The notes: generated by a model not told the origin, from the sequence alone. 64,000 nucleotides of DNA from Coriobacteriaceae bacterium AM48-5 (GCA_027669525.1 JAQEDJ010000005.1:1-64000); one strand, 5' to 3'. Shown: positions 1-10,132, counted from the stretch's first letter. Program-made: numbers and translations.

Positions 1-95
1 GATGACAGTGTGATTTTATGCCTTCGGGGTTCGAATCCGGGCGTATGGGTAGCAAAAAGCCGCTACCGAATTGGTAACGGGCTTCTCAGATTCTG

Positions 96-170
96 TGGTG
101 CCCCCAGCGGGATTGAACCCGCGATATCCACCTTGAAAGGGTGCGTCCTTGGCCGCTAGACGATGGGGAC
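96..170 (-). tRNA. tRNA-Glu (anticodon TTC)
   Basis: On the minus strand the 75 bases fold as a tRNA: a 7-bp acceptor stem starting GTCCCC, a D arm, an anticodon loop CTTTCAA with anticodon TTC, a GGTTCAATCC T arm, and an encoded 3' CCA. Anticodon and the GTCCCC start fit tRNA-Glu. It stands alone here. Confidence 0.95.
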
Positions 171-228
171 AGCGGGAAAGAGTATAGCAGACTTTTTTGC
201 CGGCGCGTATATCGTTGGCAAACTGGAA

Positions 229-265
229 AACCACCACAAAGGTACCTGTCCCCTTTGTGGTGGTT
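229..265. repeat. REP-like palindrome
   Basis: A 14-bp inverted repeat (229-242 with 252-265, arms AACCACCACAAAGG and its complement) with a 9-base loop containing ACCTGTCC. It lies between the tRNA and the end of the gatD part of the next gene. The AAAGG...CCTTT core resembles the palindromes near 38.4, 47.9 and 49.7 kb, so I group it with them. It may also act as terminator for the minus-strand locus. Confidence 0.7.
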
Positions 266-271
266 GGGGCG

Positions 272-2445
272 TTAGGGGAGGAGCTTCATGGCGGCGTCGT
301 GGGCGGCGTGCTCGTAGGTGTCGTCGAGGGGTTTGAGCGGCAGCAGGGCGGCGGCTGTGTGTCGCCACGGCGCTCGAGGGCGTGCGCGATGAGCCAGTCG
401 GCGAGTTCGGGGTTCTTGGGCAGCGCCGGGCCATGCAGGTACGTGCCGATGACACCCTTGTAGATGAGACCCTCAAAGCCATCGTCGCCGTTGTTGCCGG
501 TGCCCGTGACGACGGACGTTCCGAGCGGCGTGGCATCGCGTCCAAAAGCGTGCGGCCACCGTGGTTCTCGAATCCCACAAAGGGCTCGGGTGCCAGGTCG
601 GTCTTGACGGCGACGTTGCCGATCAGGCGGTCGGAGCCGCGTACGGTCTCGGCGGCAATGACGCCCAGGCCCTCGATGCGATTTTCGCCCATATAGTACG
701 AACGGCCGAGCAGCTGATAGCTGCCGCAGATGGCGAGCAGCGAACCGCCGTCCTCAACATAGGCTGCGACCTTGTCTTTTTGGGCGAGCAGCTCGTGTGC
801 CACGGCTAGCTGGTCGCGATCGGATCCGCCGCCCATCATGACGATATCGGCATCATGCAGATCGAGCACCTCGCCCATGCGGACCTCATCCACGCGAACG
901 GGGATGCCGCGCCAGGCGCAGCGGCGCTCGAGGGCGATGACGTTGCCGCCGTCGCCATAGAGGTTGAGGGCATCGGGATACAGGTAGACGATGCGCAGCG
1001 GGCGCGAGAGCTCGACTGGCGCGATATCGGTGGGGACAGCGCTACCATCGGCGCGCGTTACGGCGTGGGAGGCGACCGAACTTGCATCGGTGCCTTTGAG
1101 CCCGTCGAGTTCTTTGACCAGCGGCGGGAAGGCCGTGTAGTTGGCGACGGCGTAGAAGGTGTCATCGGCGGCCTCGTCTGCCATGGCGCCAATTGCCTGC
1201 GCGACGTCCGAGATAATGGCGGCGTCGATGCCGGCGTACTTGAGGCGCACCTGCATATCGTGTGCACGCGTGCCGCCGGCAAAGGCGACAAGCCCCGAGG
1301 TATCGGCGATGCGCTCGAAGTCGACGTCGTAGATCCACGAGACATCGTGGCCGTCGGCGTCGTTGTCATTGAGGAAGAAAGCGCAGAGCCTGCCACCTGC
1401 CGTTTTAATGGACTGGATCTGGCGATCGAAGCCACGGGATTCTTGGCCAGGTTGGCCTCGACGGTGCGGCCGGCAATATCCCAGCGGCCCATGCGTCCGC
1501 CGGCGGGCACGTAGGCATTAAGCGTAGGCTGTAGAAGCGCCGTGTTCACGCCCAGCTCGTGTGCGGCAAAGAAGGCGGCGGCGACGTTATAGACCATGTA
1601 CAGGCCGTTGTAGCGCGTGGCGATGTGCACGGCGGGCGCGTTGGCCTCGGGTCCAAAGGCCAGGTCAAAGCCGTAGCCGTCGCAGCCGAGCTCAACGCCC
1701 GTCACGCGGCGGAGCAGCGCGGGGCGACCCAGCCGCACGAAGGGCAATGATAGGCGCCCAGCTGTCCGTACTGCACATAGTCGTATTCCAGCGGGGCGTT
1801 GCACTGCGAGCAAAAACGCGAGTCGCTAATGCGGTCGGACTCGGTGCCCGTGGCGCCGTCGATGCCAAAGGCGATGCTCGTGTTGGGGACGCGCGCGGCG
1901 ATCGAGGCGCACAGCGGATCGTCGGCGTTGTAGATGAGCGTTGTCGTCGGAGAGAGCTCCAACGCATGGGCGATGACGTCTTGGGTATGGTCGATCTCGC
2001 CGTAGCGGTCTAGCTGGTCGCGGAACAGGTTGAGCAGCACAAAGTACGTCGGTTTGAGCCTGGGCAGAACGCGTACGGTGTAGAGCTCGTCGCACTCAAA
2101 AACGCCCACGCGCTTGCCGCTGCTGGTGTGCTTAAGGCCGCCGCGGGCCTCGAGCAGAGCACCCACCACACCAGGCTCCATATTGTTGCCGGCACGGTTG
2201 CACACCACGGTAGCACTGCTGGCAGCAACGGCGTCGGCGATGAGGTTGGAGGTGGTGGTCTTGCCGTTGGTGCCGGTGATCACCACGCTGCGGTCGACCA
2301 GGCTCGCGAGGTCGCTTAGCAGCTCGGGGTCGATCTTCATGGCGATGCGGCCGGGGAGTACGCCGCCCTGGCGCTTAAGGACGGAGCGCAGCCCCCAGCG
2401 GGCGATATCGCTCGAGGCACAGGCGAGAGATGAGCGGAAGTTCAT
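272..2445 (-). CDS. MurT-GatD lipid II isoglutaminyl synthase, apparent single-gene fusion (frameshifted)
   Basis: MurT/GatD amidates the D-Glu carboxylate of the peptidoglycan stem on lipid II. The N-terminal Mur-ligase half shows the P-loop GTNGKTTT (about residue 58), the ECDE and NLFRDQLDRYGE motifs, and a four-Cys zinc ribbon (CSQC...CPSC, about residues 213-237). A DUF1727-like region (about 1060-1740) follows. The GatD class I amidotransferase half (about 272-1020) has the nucleophile in AICGSYQLLG and the histidine in YLHGP. MurT and GatD are normally two genes. Here no stop and no ATG/GTG/TTG lies at the junction (1014-1090), so they read as one chain of about 725 residues. Single-base deletions break the frame near 1740, 1400, 545 and 335. 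The start at 2445 sits 46 bases after the TPR gene upstream. Confidence 0.85.
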
Positions 2446-2490
2446 GAGGCCGTTCCTAACGTGAATGACATGGTCGTGGCGTTTGCGCCG

Positions 2491-3533
2491 TTAAAAGCCG
2501 TAACGGCGCGCAAATTCCTGGGCAAGCTGCGATACATCTTCGCAGGCGTTGGCCCAGGGGGCAAAGTCGGGGGTGTCCGAGATGATGCCGTCGGCTTCCC
2601 AAATTGCTGATGCGAAAGGTCCCAGGGGTCGTGCGGTTCGGGTCGGCAGGGAAGGTACGGTGTCTGATACATGGGGTTCAGCAAAAAGAACGCGCCGCCC
2701 TCGCAACGGTTAGCGAACTCACGCAGCGCGCGCGTCGCCGGGCGCATCTTGTTTGTTTTGAACAGCAGAATCGTGCGGGCGAGCAGGTACCAAGGAGAGT
2801 TTTCGAGTGCGTCTGCCCCCATCTGTTCCTCGAGCTGATGCGCTAGGGCAAAAAAGCCGTCCTGGTCTTCCAGGCGGGCGAGGGCAAGCAGCACGGTGCC
2901 GGCGGCCCGGGTGGGATAGCCCTCCGCCTTAAGGACACGGCGAGAATAGTTGGCGGCGGCGCGGTAACGAGCGCTCGCCATGCACAGCTGCGAGATGGCC
3001 TCGAGCGTGTGGAGCCACCCGATAAGCGCCGGCTCGCTCACGGTAAGGTCTGCTGCGGTGACACCGTCGGCCAAAACATTATTGGTCCAATAGTGCGGGG
3101 CCTCCATATCAAACCCGGGCACGCTCTGTTGCAGGTAGTCGGCCGTGCTCGCTTCGAGCTTCATCAGGTCGCCCAGGCAAGCGTCAACGGGCGTGTCGGC
3201 CAGGATGATGGCGAGCAGCTGCGCGTCGACGGCCAGTGCATCGACGCGGACAATCTTGAGCAGCTCATCGCGCATTTCGTCGAACAGGCGATTGCGCGTC
3301 TGCTCGAACTCCTCGTCGCTGCCCATGTCCTCGATGCGATGGAGCTCGTCGAGCAGGTGGCGATGAACACCGGCATAGGACAGCAGCGCCTGGGCATGCT
3401 CGGACTGCGCATACTTTTGGGGATTCGCGCTCATGTCGTTATGGACAAGCTCGCGTGCTGCATCGGTGAGCTCGGGGTGCGACGCCAGATAGGTGCGCTC
3501 CAAGTAGGCGGGGATGTAGACGCTCGGATCCAT
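2491..3533 (-). CDS. TPR-like helical repeat protein (second of pair, frameshifted near the C-terminus)
   Basis: A soluble protein of about 347 residues, rich in Ala/Leu helices of the tetratricopeptide kind (for example the stretch around YRAAANYSRRVLKAEGYPT). There is no signal peptide or catalytic motif. A deletion near 2610 throws the last 40 codons into another frame; the restored end reads EFARRYGF. Its ATG overlaps the stop of the preceding TPR gene (TAATG at 3533) and it is followed closely by murT-gatD, so the three genes form one operon. The function is unknown. The context suggests a scaffold or regulatory role near lipid II amidation, but that is inference from position only. Confidence 0.75.
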
Positions 3534-4609
3534 TAGAGGTCCCCTCCCTTAAATGGAAGCCCCTGCTCGGCTGCGCGCAGGATGCGCTCGTCGATCTGGG
3601 AACGCACGATGTCGTTGGTGGCGACCCAGGCGGCAAAGCTGGCGTTGTCGGGAGCGCCCAGGCCCTCCTGCAGTACCGGCGTCGCCTCGGACAGCGCAAG
3701 GACAAGCTCGTCGGTGGAGCCCACGCCCACGTTGACGCGGGCATAGACGCCATCGGGAAACTCGGTTTGGAAGTAGAGCGCCTCGGCCGCGTGCGGACAC
3801 GAGCGCGCAAGGATACGCAGGTAGTGCTCGGCGCCCTCGTAGTCCAGCTCGCGCCAGGCAGCGCTCATCAGCGCGATGAGTGTCCACGGGTCCAAGTCGC
3901 GCTCCGCGTCCTTGGGGCGGCGGCGCAGCGGCGTGTTGGTGAGATAGGGCACGGAGTGGGCAGAGCGAAAGCGCTTGAGCTCCTCGGCGGGGTACTCGAG
4001 CTTTGCCATGGCGAGCATCGCGGTGTGGCGGACGCCGGCGGGGTCGTCGGGCGCAAAGTCCAGGCTGCGATTCGCGGCATCCAGCGACATGCGGTAACGG
4101 CCGCTAATGAGGGCGCGCGATGCTAAGGCGGCAAGCCAGCGCAGGTAGGGGCGGCGGGTCAGGTCGCCTGCGGCCTCACGCTCGTAGGGGTCCTGCGCCG
4201 AGGCAATCTTGAGCGCCAGGTCGTGCTCGACTTCATCGCGCTTGGATACCAGGTACTGTACGTACTCCTCGTTGGAGTTGGCGGTGAGGGCGGTCAGCAT
4301 TCGCTGAGCGTCCCAGTTGGTCGGATCGAGCTCGGCCGCCTCGCGAAGCATGTTCTCGGCTGCGGCTTCTTCTTGCTCTGCCTGGGCGTCGTCGGGGATA
4401 AAGGGGATGCGGTAGTCGACAGCCTCGACCACCTTGGCAATGAGGTGCCCGGCGCGGTCGCGGTCGTGCACGATGAGCGGTGCAGGGTTGCGGGTGAATT
4501 GTTCCATCAGACGCTCTACGGCGGCACCGTCGGTGAGCGGGATATTGTCGCGGCGCAAGGCCTCAAGAACGAGGCGATGGCAATCCTCTTGAATGGGATC
4601 GAATGCCAT
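3533..4609 (-). CDS. TPR-like helical repeat protein (first of pair)
   Basis: An intact protein of 358 residues. I choose the ATG at 4609 (MAFDPIQ) because AAAGGAGG lies just upstream; an in-frame start at 4639 would precede the ribosome binding site. The sequence is helical and acidic, with TPR-like segments such as AAENMLREAAELDPTNWDAQ and ANRSLDFAPDDPAG. It has no membrane segment. It overlaps the next TPR gene by one base and heads the operon leading into murT-gatD. I do not recognise a specific function. The two TPR proteins look distantly paralogous in length and repeat texture. Confidence 0.8.
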   Translation of the reverse strand: MAFDPIQEDCHRLVLEALRRDNIPLTDGAAVERLMEQFTRNPAPLIVHDRDRAGHLIAKVVEAVDYRIPFIPDDAQAEQEEAAAENMLREAAELDPTNWDAQRMLTALTANSNEEYVQYLVSKRDEVEHDLALKIASAQDPYEREAAGDLTRRPYLRWLAALASRALISGRYRMSLDAANRSLDFAPDDPAGVRHTAMLAMAKLEYPAEELKRFRSAHSVPYLTNTPLRRRPKDAERDLDPWTLIALMSAAWRELDYEGAEHYLRILARSCPHAAEALYFQTEFPDGVYARVNVGVGSTDELVLALSEATPVLQEGLGAPDNASFAAWVATNDIVRSQIDERILRAAEQGLPFKGGDL

Positions 4610-5109
4610 GGGGCCTCCTTTGCTGCGGTTAGGGTTCAAGTGTCTCTATATAAGGTTCTAGTTTACCCGCATGTGGCACACCGGGGGTGCCGCACTTGGA
4701 CTTGCACCTTTGCACCACGAAGACGGATGTCGCACAAATGTCGGCACCTTGGACGACCGAGTGGTATCACGGTGCCGCAAACGGTCGATTTTTGGCGGCG
4801 AACGGGGCACATTTTGGAGGAGCACCGTCCTGCCCGGGATATGTGGTCAACCTTGATAAAACGTTTGCCCAGCTTGGGAGTATGAATGCCCCACAAGGGT
4901 CTTCAGGGATAGAAAAAACGTTTCATCATTGTCGGCTTTAGGTGAATAACTGACCAACCAGAACGGTAGAATAGTGTTTGTCTGAGCGTTGAGACGTTTA
5001 GACATCGCGCATTGTCATCGCCGGCAACGCGCAAAACGGTCCTAACGGAGCCAATCGGGTGCTCCGTTATATACGCAAGTCTAAGAGGGGCTTGTTTAGG
5101 AGGCACAGT
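4610..5109. promoter_or_regulatory. Divergent intergenic region with paired AAACGTTT boxes and an inverted repeat
   Basis: A 500-base gap between divergent operons. Two copies of the 8-base palindrome AAACGTTT lie at 4859-4866 and 4916-4923. A possible -10 TAGAAT is at 4967-4972. A 9-bp inverted repeat TAACGGAGC/GCTCCGTTA at 5043-5069 lies just ahead of the dehydrogenase start. These look like binding or leader structures for the downstream alcohol dehydrogenase, but no family-specific consensus is evident. Confidence 0.35.
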
Positions 5110-6333
5110 ATGGGACGTTTTACCAATCCTCGCGATCTGTACTTTGGTGAGGGCGCTCGCCACGAGGTGAAGAACCTCAAGGGCAAGAAGGCCATCATCG
5201 TTTCTGGCGGCAGCTCTATGCGCCGCGGCGGGTTCCTGCAGGACGTCGAGAACGACCTTAAGGAAGGCGGTTTCGAGGTCAAGCTGTTCGAGGGCGTCGA
5301 GTCCGACCCGTCCATCGAGACGGTCATGAAGGGCGCCGAGGCCATGCGCGAGTTCGAGCCCGACTGGATTATCGCCATCGGCGGCGGCTCGCCCATCGAT
5401 GCCGCTAAGGCCATGTGGGTCTTCTACGAGTATCCCGAGGAGTCCTTCGATAACATCATCCAGCCGTTCAGCTTCCCCGAGCTGCGTCAGAAGGCTCATT
5501 TCTGCGCCATCTCCTCTACCTCCGGCACCGCTACCGAGGTCACCGCGTTCTCCGTCATTACCGACTACGCCAAGGGCATCAAGTACCCGCTGGCCGACTT
5601 CAACATCACCCCTGATGTCGCCATCGTCGACCCCGAGCTCACCTACACCATGCCCGCCAAGCTGTGCGCCCACACCGGCATGGATGCTCTGACCCACTGC
5701 ATGGAGGCCTACGTTTCCACCTGCGCCTCTATGTTCACCGACGCCAACGCCCTGCACGGCATCCGCGAGATCGTCGAGTGGCTGCCCAAGTCCTATGCTG
5801 GCGACCATGAGGCCCGTCAGCACATGCACGAGGCTCAGTGCATCGCCGGTATCGCCTTCTCCTCGGGCCTGCTCGGCATCGTTCACTCCATGGCTCACAA
5901 GACCGGTGCTGCCTTCGAGAACGGCCACATCATCCACGGTGCCGCTAACGCCATGTACCTGGGCAAGGTAATCCAGTGGAACTCCAAGGACCCGCGTGCT
6001 GCTGAGCGTTACGCTTACGTGGCCAAGGAGATCCTGCACCTTCCCGGCGAGACCAACGAGGAGCTCATCGCTGCGCTCGTCCAGAAGATTCGCGATCTCA
6101 ACGACCAGCTCAACATTCCGCAGTCCATCAAGGATTACGCGAATGGTGGCGTGAAGGTCGACGCCGAGAACCCGCAGATGGTTTCCGAGGAGGAGTTCCT
6201 CGCCAAGCTGCCCGAGATCGCTGCGAACGCCGAGACCGACGCCTGCACGCCCGAGAACCCGCGTGAGACCAAGGCTGCCGACTTCGAGAAGATCCTCAAG
6301 GCCTGCTACTACGACACCGACATCGATTTCTAA
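5110..6333 (+). CDS. Iron-containing alcohol dehydrogenase (butanol dehydrogenase-like)
   Basis: Group III metal-dependent NAD(P)H alcohol dehydrogenase of 407 residues, which interconverts aldehydes and alcohols and can serve as a fermentative electron sink. The start ATG at 5110 follows AGGAGG; an earlier in-frame start at 5059 lacks one. Visible motifs are the nucleotide-binding GGGSPIDAAKAM, SSTSGTATEV, and the metal ligands in HTGMDALTH and GIVHSMAHKTG...GHIIHGAANA. The codon bias is the strongest in the window (almost all G/C third positions), suggesting high expression. A strong terminator follows at 6356. Confidence 0.93.
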   Translation: MGRFTNPRDLYFGEGARHEVKNLKGKKAIIVSGGSSMRRGGFLQDVENDLKEGGFEVKLFEGVESDPSIETVMKGAEAMREFEPDWIIAIGGGSPIDAAKAMWVFYEYPEESFDNIIQPFSFPELRQKAHFCAISSTSGTATEVTAFSVITDYAKGIKYPLADFNITPDVAIVDPELTYTMPAKLCAHTGMDALTHCMEAYVSTCASMFTDANALHGIREIVEWLPKSYAGDHEARQHMHEAQCIAGIAFSSGLLGIVHSMAHKTGAAFENGHIIHGAANAMYLGKVIQWNSKDPRAAERYAYVAKEILHLPGETNEELIAALVQKIRDLNDQLNIPQSIKDYANGGVKVDAENPQMVSEEEFLAKLPEIAANAETDACTPENPRETKAADFEKILKACYYDTDIDF

Positions 6334-6355
6334 TCGACTCTTGTTATCGTAACTA

Positions 6356-6395
6356 GGGGCTCCGCACGTATCTGTACGGAGCCCCTTTCTTTTTT
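6356..6395 (+). terminator. Rho-independent terminator after adh
   Basis: A 9-bp GC stem (GGGGCTCCG/CGGAGCCCC, 6356-6364 with 6377-6385) followed by a pyrimidine-rich T tract. Confidence 0.9.
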
Positions 6396-6416
6396 CTTTT
6401 AGAGAATGGGATAGTT

Positions 6417-7515
6417 ATGGCTGCAATTTTCAATAGCCCCAGCAAGTACATCCAGGGTCCGGACGAGCTCGCCAAGCTCGGCTCCTATGTCGAGCCGCTC
6501 GGCGCTAAGGCCCTCGTCATCGTGACGCCTCGGGCAAGAAGCGCGTCGGTGCCAAGATCGAGGGCGGTTTTGCCGAGCTAAGGCCGAGCTGCTGTTTGAG
6601 GACTTTAACGGCGAGTGCTCCAAGGGTGAGGTCGATCGCCTGGTCGCGCTCGCTCGCGACAACGGTTGCGACATCATCGTCGGCGTCGGTGGCGGCAAGA
6701 TCCTCGACACCGCGAAGGCCGTCGCCTATTACCTGGAGTCCCCGGTTATCATTTGCCCCACCATTGCTTCGACCGATGCCCCGTGTTCGGCGCTTTCGGT
6801 GCTCTACACCGACGATGGCCAGTTCGATAAATATCTCTTCCTTAAGGCAAACCCCAACATTGTCCTGATGGATACGACGGTTATCGCGGCGAGCCCGGTG
6901 CGCCTGACGGTTTCCGGTATGGGCGATGCGCTCGCAACCTACTTTGAGGCCCAGGCGACGCATGATGCCGACGGTGGCACCTGCGCTGGCGGCAAGGGCG
7001 GCATGGCCGGTCTGGCGCTCGCCAAGCTCTGCTACGAGACGCTTATGGCCGATGGCGTCAAGGCCAAGGTCGCGCTGGAGAAGGGTGCGCTCACGCCTGC
7101 AGTCGAGCATATCATCGAGGCCAATACGCTGCTTTCGGGCATTGGCTTTGAGAGCTCGGGCCTTGCTGCTGCTCATGCCATCCACAATGGCCTGACGATG
7201 CTGCCCGAGTGCCACGGCATGTATCACGGCGAGAAGGTCGCCTTTGGCACCATCGTTCAGCTGGTACTCGAGGATGCTCCGACTGAGAAACTCGAGGAAG
7301 TCTTGGGCTTCTGCATTGAGCTGGGCCTGCCGGTCACGATGAAGGAACTTGGCGTTGCCGAGCTTACGCGCGAACAGGCCATGATTGTTGCCGAGGCCGC
7401 CTGCGCGCCCGATGACACCATGTGCAATATGCCGTTTGAGGTGACGCCCGAGATGGTCGCAAACGCCATTCTGGGTGCAGACGCACTGGGCCACTACTAT
7501 CTCATGGATGAGTAA
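6417..7515 (+). CDS. gldA: Glycerol dehydrogenase (first copy, two frameshifts)
   Basis: NAD-dependent, zinc-type glycerol dehydrogenase oxidising glycerol to dihydroxyacetone, about 366 residues. It begins MAAIFNSPSKYIQGPDEL. Motifs are the NAD-binding GVGGGKILDTAKA, ICPTIASTDAPCSALSV, and metal ligands in SGMGDALATYFEA, AAHAIHNGL and YHGEKVAFG. Single-base deletions near 6525 and 6578 interrupt the frame; restoring GG at both sites gives a continuous family-like sequence, so I take them as sequence errors. It follows the alcohol dehydrogenase and precedes a paralogue, making a small alcohol/glycerol cluster. Confidence 0.88.
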
Positions 7516-7529
7516 ATCAAGCTAAGGAA

Positions 7530-7563
7530 GGGCAAAGCCAGCAGACGGCTTTGCCCCTTTTTG
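7530..7563 (+). terminator. Rho-independent terminator after gldA
   Basis: A 10-bp stem (GGGCAAAGCC/GGCTTTGCCC, 7530-7539 with 7547-7556) followed by C-T5. Confidence 0.85.
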
Positions 7564-7566
7564 CTA

Positions 7567-7631
7567 TGGTGCAAACTAACCTGACCCCATCGCACCAAGT
7601 TGGTGCAAAGGGGTCAGGTTAGTTTGCACCA
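7567..7631. repeat. Nested palindrome (REP-like), 22-bp perfect arms
   Basis: Perfect 22-bp inverted repeat 7567-7588 with 7610-7631 (left arm begins TGGTGCAAACTAACCTGACC). The 21-base loop holds a second perfect 7-bp inverted repeat GCACCAA/TTGGTGC at 7592-7606. It sits between the two glycerol dehydrogenase genes, 30 bases before the second start. Confidence 0.9.
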
Positions 7632-7661
7632 ATCGTTGTTTGATGAAGGGCGGATTCTCGT

Positions 7662-8728
7662 ATGGCGCTTCCTATGGTTTACGGCGGTCCCGGCCGGTAT
7701 GTTCAGGGGCCGGGCGAACTTTCGCGTCAGGGCAGGTATTTGTCATGGTTGGGCTGCGCTGCCTATGTCTTGTTTGACCAGGGCACCGAGGATCGGCTGT
7801 GCAGGCAAATCGTCGATGGATTTCTGGATGAAGATCTAAGCGAGCCGTTCTTTAAGATTTACAACGGTCCGTGTACGGAAGATGCCGCCGTCGAAATGGC
7901 CAAGGAAGCCCAGGCCGAGTATTGCGACATGGTGGTGGGCATTGGCGGCGGCAAGATGCTCGATATCGCAAAGGCCGTTGCGTTTTATGCTGAGCTGCCG
8001 TTGTGTGTATGCCCCACGGCGGCTTCGATGGACGGTCCGTGCAGCGCGATTTCGGTGCTGTATCACGAGGATGGGTCGTTCGATCGCTATCTGATGCTCG
8101 AGAAGAATCCGGACCTGGTCGTGGTCGATACCAACGTGGTCGCGGCGGCCCCGCTGCGCATGACGGTCGCCGGTATGGGCGACGCGCTGGCAACGTACTT
8201 TGAGGCGCGTTCGTGCGCCGCGGCGCACGGCGCGAACGAGCACGGTGCGCGCCGGGGCACTTGGCACTGGTCGCGGCACGTGCCTGCTACGATACGCTTA
8301 TGGAATGCGGCGTCGCTGCCAAGCGCGATCTCAAAAAGGGGCGTACATCGCCGGCGGTTGAGCGCCTGATCGAGTGCAACATCCTGCTTTCGGGCGTTGG
8401 CTTTGAGAGCGGTGGCTTGGCGTTGGCGCATGCCATCGCCAACGGTCTGACGATTCTGCCCGAGTGCAAGGCCATGCACGGCGAGGCCGTGGCGTTTGGT
8501 CTGGTGGTCCAGCTTCGTCTGGAGCGTGCGCCCGAGCTTGAACAGGTGCTCGAGTTTTGTCAGCGCGTCGGTCTGCCGGCGACGCTCGAGGAGCTGGGCC
8601 TTGGCGAGATTTCCGATGCCGACCTGATGAGCGTTGCGGATGCGGCCTTTAGAAACGAACGCAATATGGCCAACGAGCAGGCCAAGGTGACCAAGCAAAA
8701 GCTCGTCGAGCTCATGCGCGAGGCATAG
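7662..8728 (+). CDS. Glycerol dehydrogenase family protein (second copy, frameshifted)
   Basis: A paralogue of the preceding gene, about 355 residues, starting MALPMVYGGPGRYVQGPGEL. It keeps the NAD motif GIGGGKMLDIAKA, the CPTAASMDGPCSAISV segment, and the metal-binding GMGDALATYFEA, LAHAIANGL and MHGEAVAFG. A frameshift lies between 8215 and 8275, just after the first metal motif. The substrate could be glycerol or another polyol or hydroxyketone; divergence from the first copy suggests a different substrate or regulation. No clear terminator follows before the ferredoxin gene. Confidence 0.85.
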
Positions 8729-8879
8729 TTTGGCGCTTGATCGACCTTGTGCAATCGGGGCGGCGATAGGCCATAGGCTATTTGCCGCAAAGGTGCTCCG
8801 CGTGTAATTTGCCCGAGGCACGGGCCGATAGCGTATCATTATCTCTTGCTTGTTTGCACTGCTCAGGGAGGGGCCGCGC

Positions 8880-10132
8880 ATGGCGCAGGAACACGATCTA
8901 TTTGATGACATTATCGAGATCAGCAAGGGTTTCGACTTTCTTAAAAACCCGCTTGGCGGCGTGACCGATGCGCTCGATCCGTCGGCGCCGCAGTGGAATC
9001 CTGCCGACTACAAGGAGCGTCCGCGTGGCAACACCATTCCGTGTCTGACCTGCAAAAACGAAAAGAGCGGCTGCACCGCGTGCATGGACGTGTGCCCGGT
9101 CAACGCTATCGAGGTCGAGGAAGACGCCATCGAGATCCTCGACTCCTGTCGCAAGTGCGGCCTGTGCGCCGCTGCCTGTCCGACCGAGGCGATCATCTCG
9201 CCGCGCTTGGCGCCCAAAAACCTGTATGACGACATCGTCTCTGCTGCTACGAGCCACGAGACCGCCTACGTCACCTGCACGCGCGCCCTTAAGCGCATGC
9301 CGCGCGAGAACGAGGTCGTCGTCGCCTGCGTGGGCGATATTACGGCCGAGACCTGGTTCTCGGTGCTGGCGGACTATCCCAACGTGAGCGTGTACCTGCC
9401 GTTGGGCGTGTGCGATAAGTGCCGCAACACCGGTGGCGAGGATATTCTGGGCGAGGCCATCGCCACCGCCGAGGAGTGGGCCGGTACGGGCATGGGTCTG
9501 GAGGTCGATCCCAAGAGCCTCAAGTGCCACAAGCGCCGCGAGTACGAGCGCAAGGAGTACATGGAAAAGATTGCCCGCACCACGGGCCTTACCGTGACCA
9601 AGCTCAACCCGGCAACGGCGGCGCTGGCCTCGGTGACGCAGAAGCTCAAAGCCCACCGCCACCAGATTACCCAGCTCGAGCGCACGCTCAACACCATGTG
9701 CGGCACCACGACGACCAAGCGTCGCCGTACGCTCACGCACGGTCGCCAGCTGGTGCTCTCAACACTGCAGAACCATCCCGAGCTTGCCCAGAACATGCAG
9801 GTGAGCACGCCGGAGTGCGATTTTGACAAGTGCACGTCGTGCGGCGAGTGCGTCAACGTATGTCCACGTTTGCCTGCGATTTGGTGGGAAGCGGCCGCTT
9901 TGCACTGGAGTCCACGTATTGTTTGGGTTGCGGAGCCTGCGTCAAGGTTTGTCCCGAACATGCGCTCAAGCTGGTCGAACACGATGCGTCCAATCTGGTC
10001 GTCGTCGATCCCGAGGCCGAGGAAAAGGCCGCCCAGAAGGCGAAGGCTCACGAAGAAGCTGAGAAGGTCAAGGCCGAGGCAAAGGAAAAGCTCAACAAGG
10101 TGCTCGACCAGGTGGAAAAGCTCGCAGACTAG
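8880..10132 (+). CDS. Multi-[4Fe-4S] ferredoxin-like protein with a Cys-rich middle domain (frameshifted)
   Basis: A cytoplasmic protein of about 417 residues. A first double [4Fe-4S] module reads CLTCKNEKSGCTACMDVCP and CRKCGLCAAACP (about residues 56-105). A middle domain contains CVGDITAETW and GVCDKCRNTGG. A second module reads CTSCGECVNVCP and CLGCGACVKVCP (about 320-365), and an acidic/basic coiled-coil tail ends the protein. A deletion near 9862 splits the second module. I choose the ATG at 8880 after GGGAGG. Two polyferredoxin modules around a Cys-containing core suggest electron transfer, perhaps with the adjacent dehydrogenases, but the substrate is unknown. Confidence 0.75.

Noticed and set aside
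1..55. GGGTTCGAATCC T-arm-like word at the left edge
   Set aside because: The flanking bases do not form a proper T stem or acceptor stem, and the rest would lie outside the window; I could not support a tRNA or tmRNA end.
5043..5069. Inverted repeat before adh as a terminator of an unseen gene
   Set aside because: No T tract follows and no gene precedes it on that strand; more likely an operator or leader structure.
4903..6039. Long antisense open frame opposite the alcohol dehydrogenase
   Set aside because: It mirrors the strongly biased codons of the real gene; no ribosome binding site or homology, a typical high-GC shadow frame.
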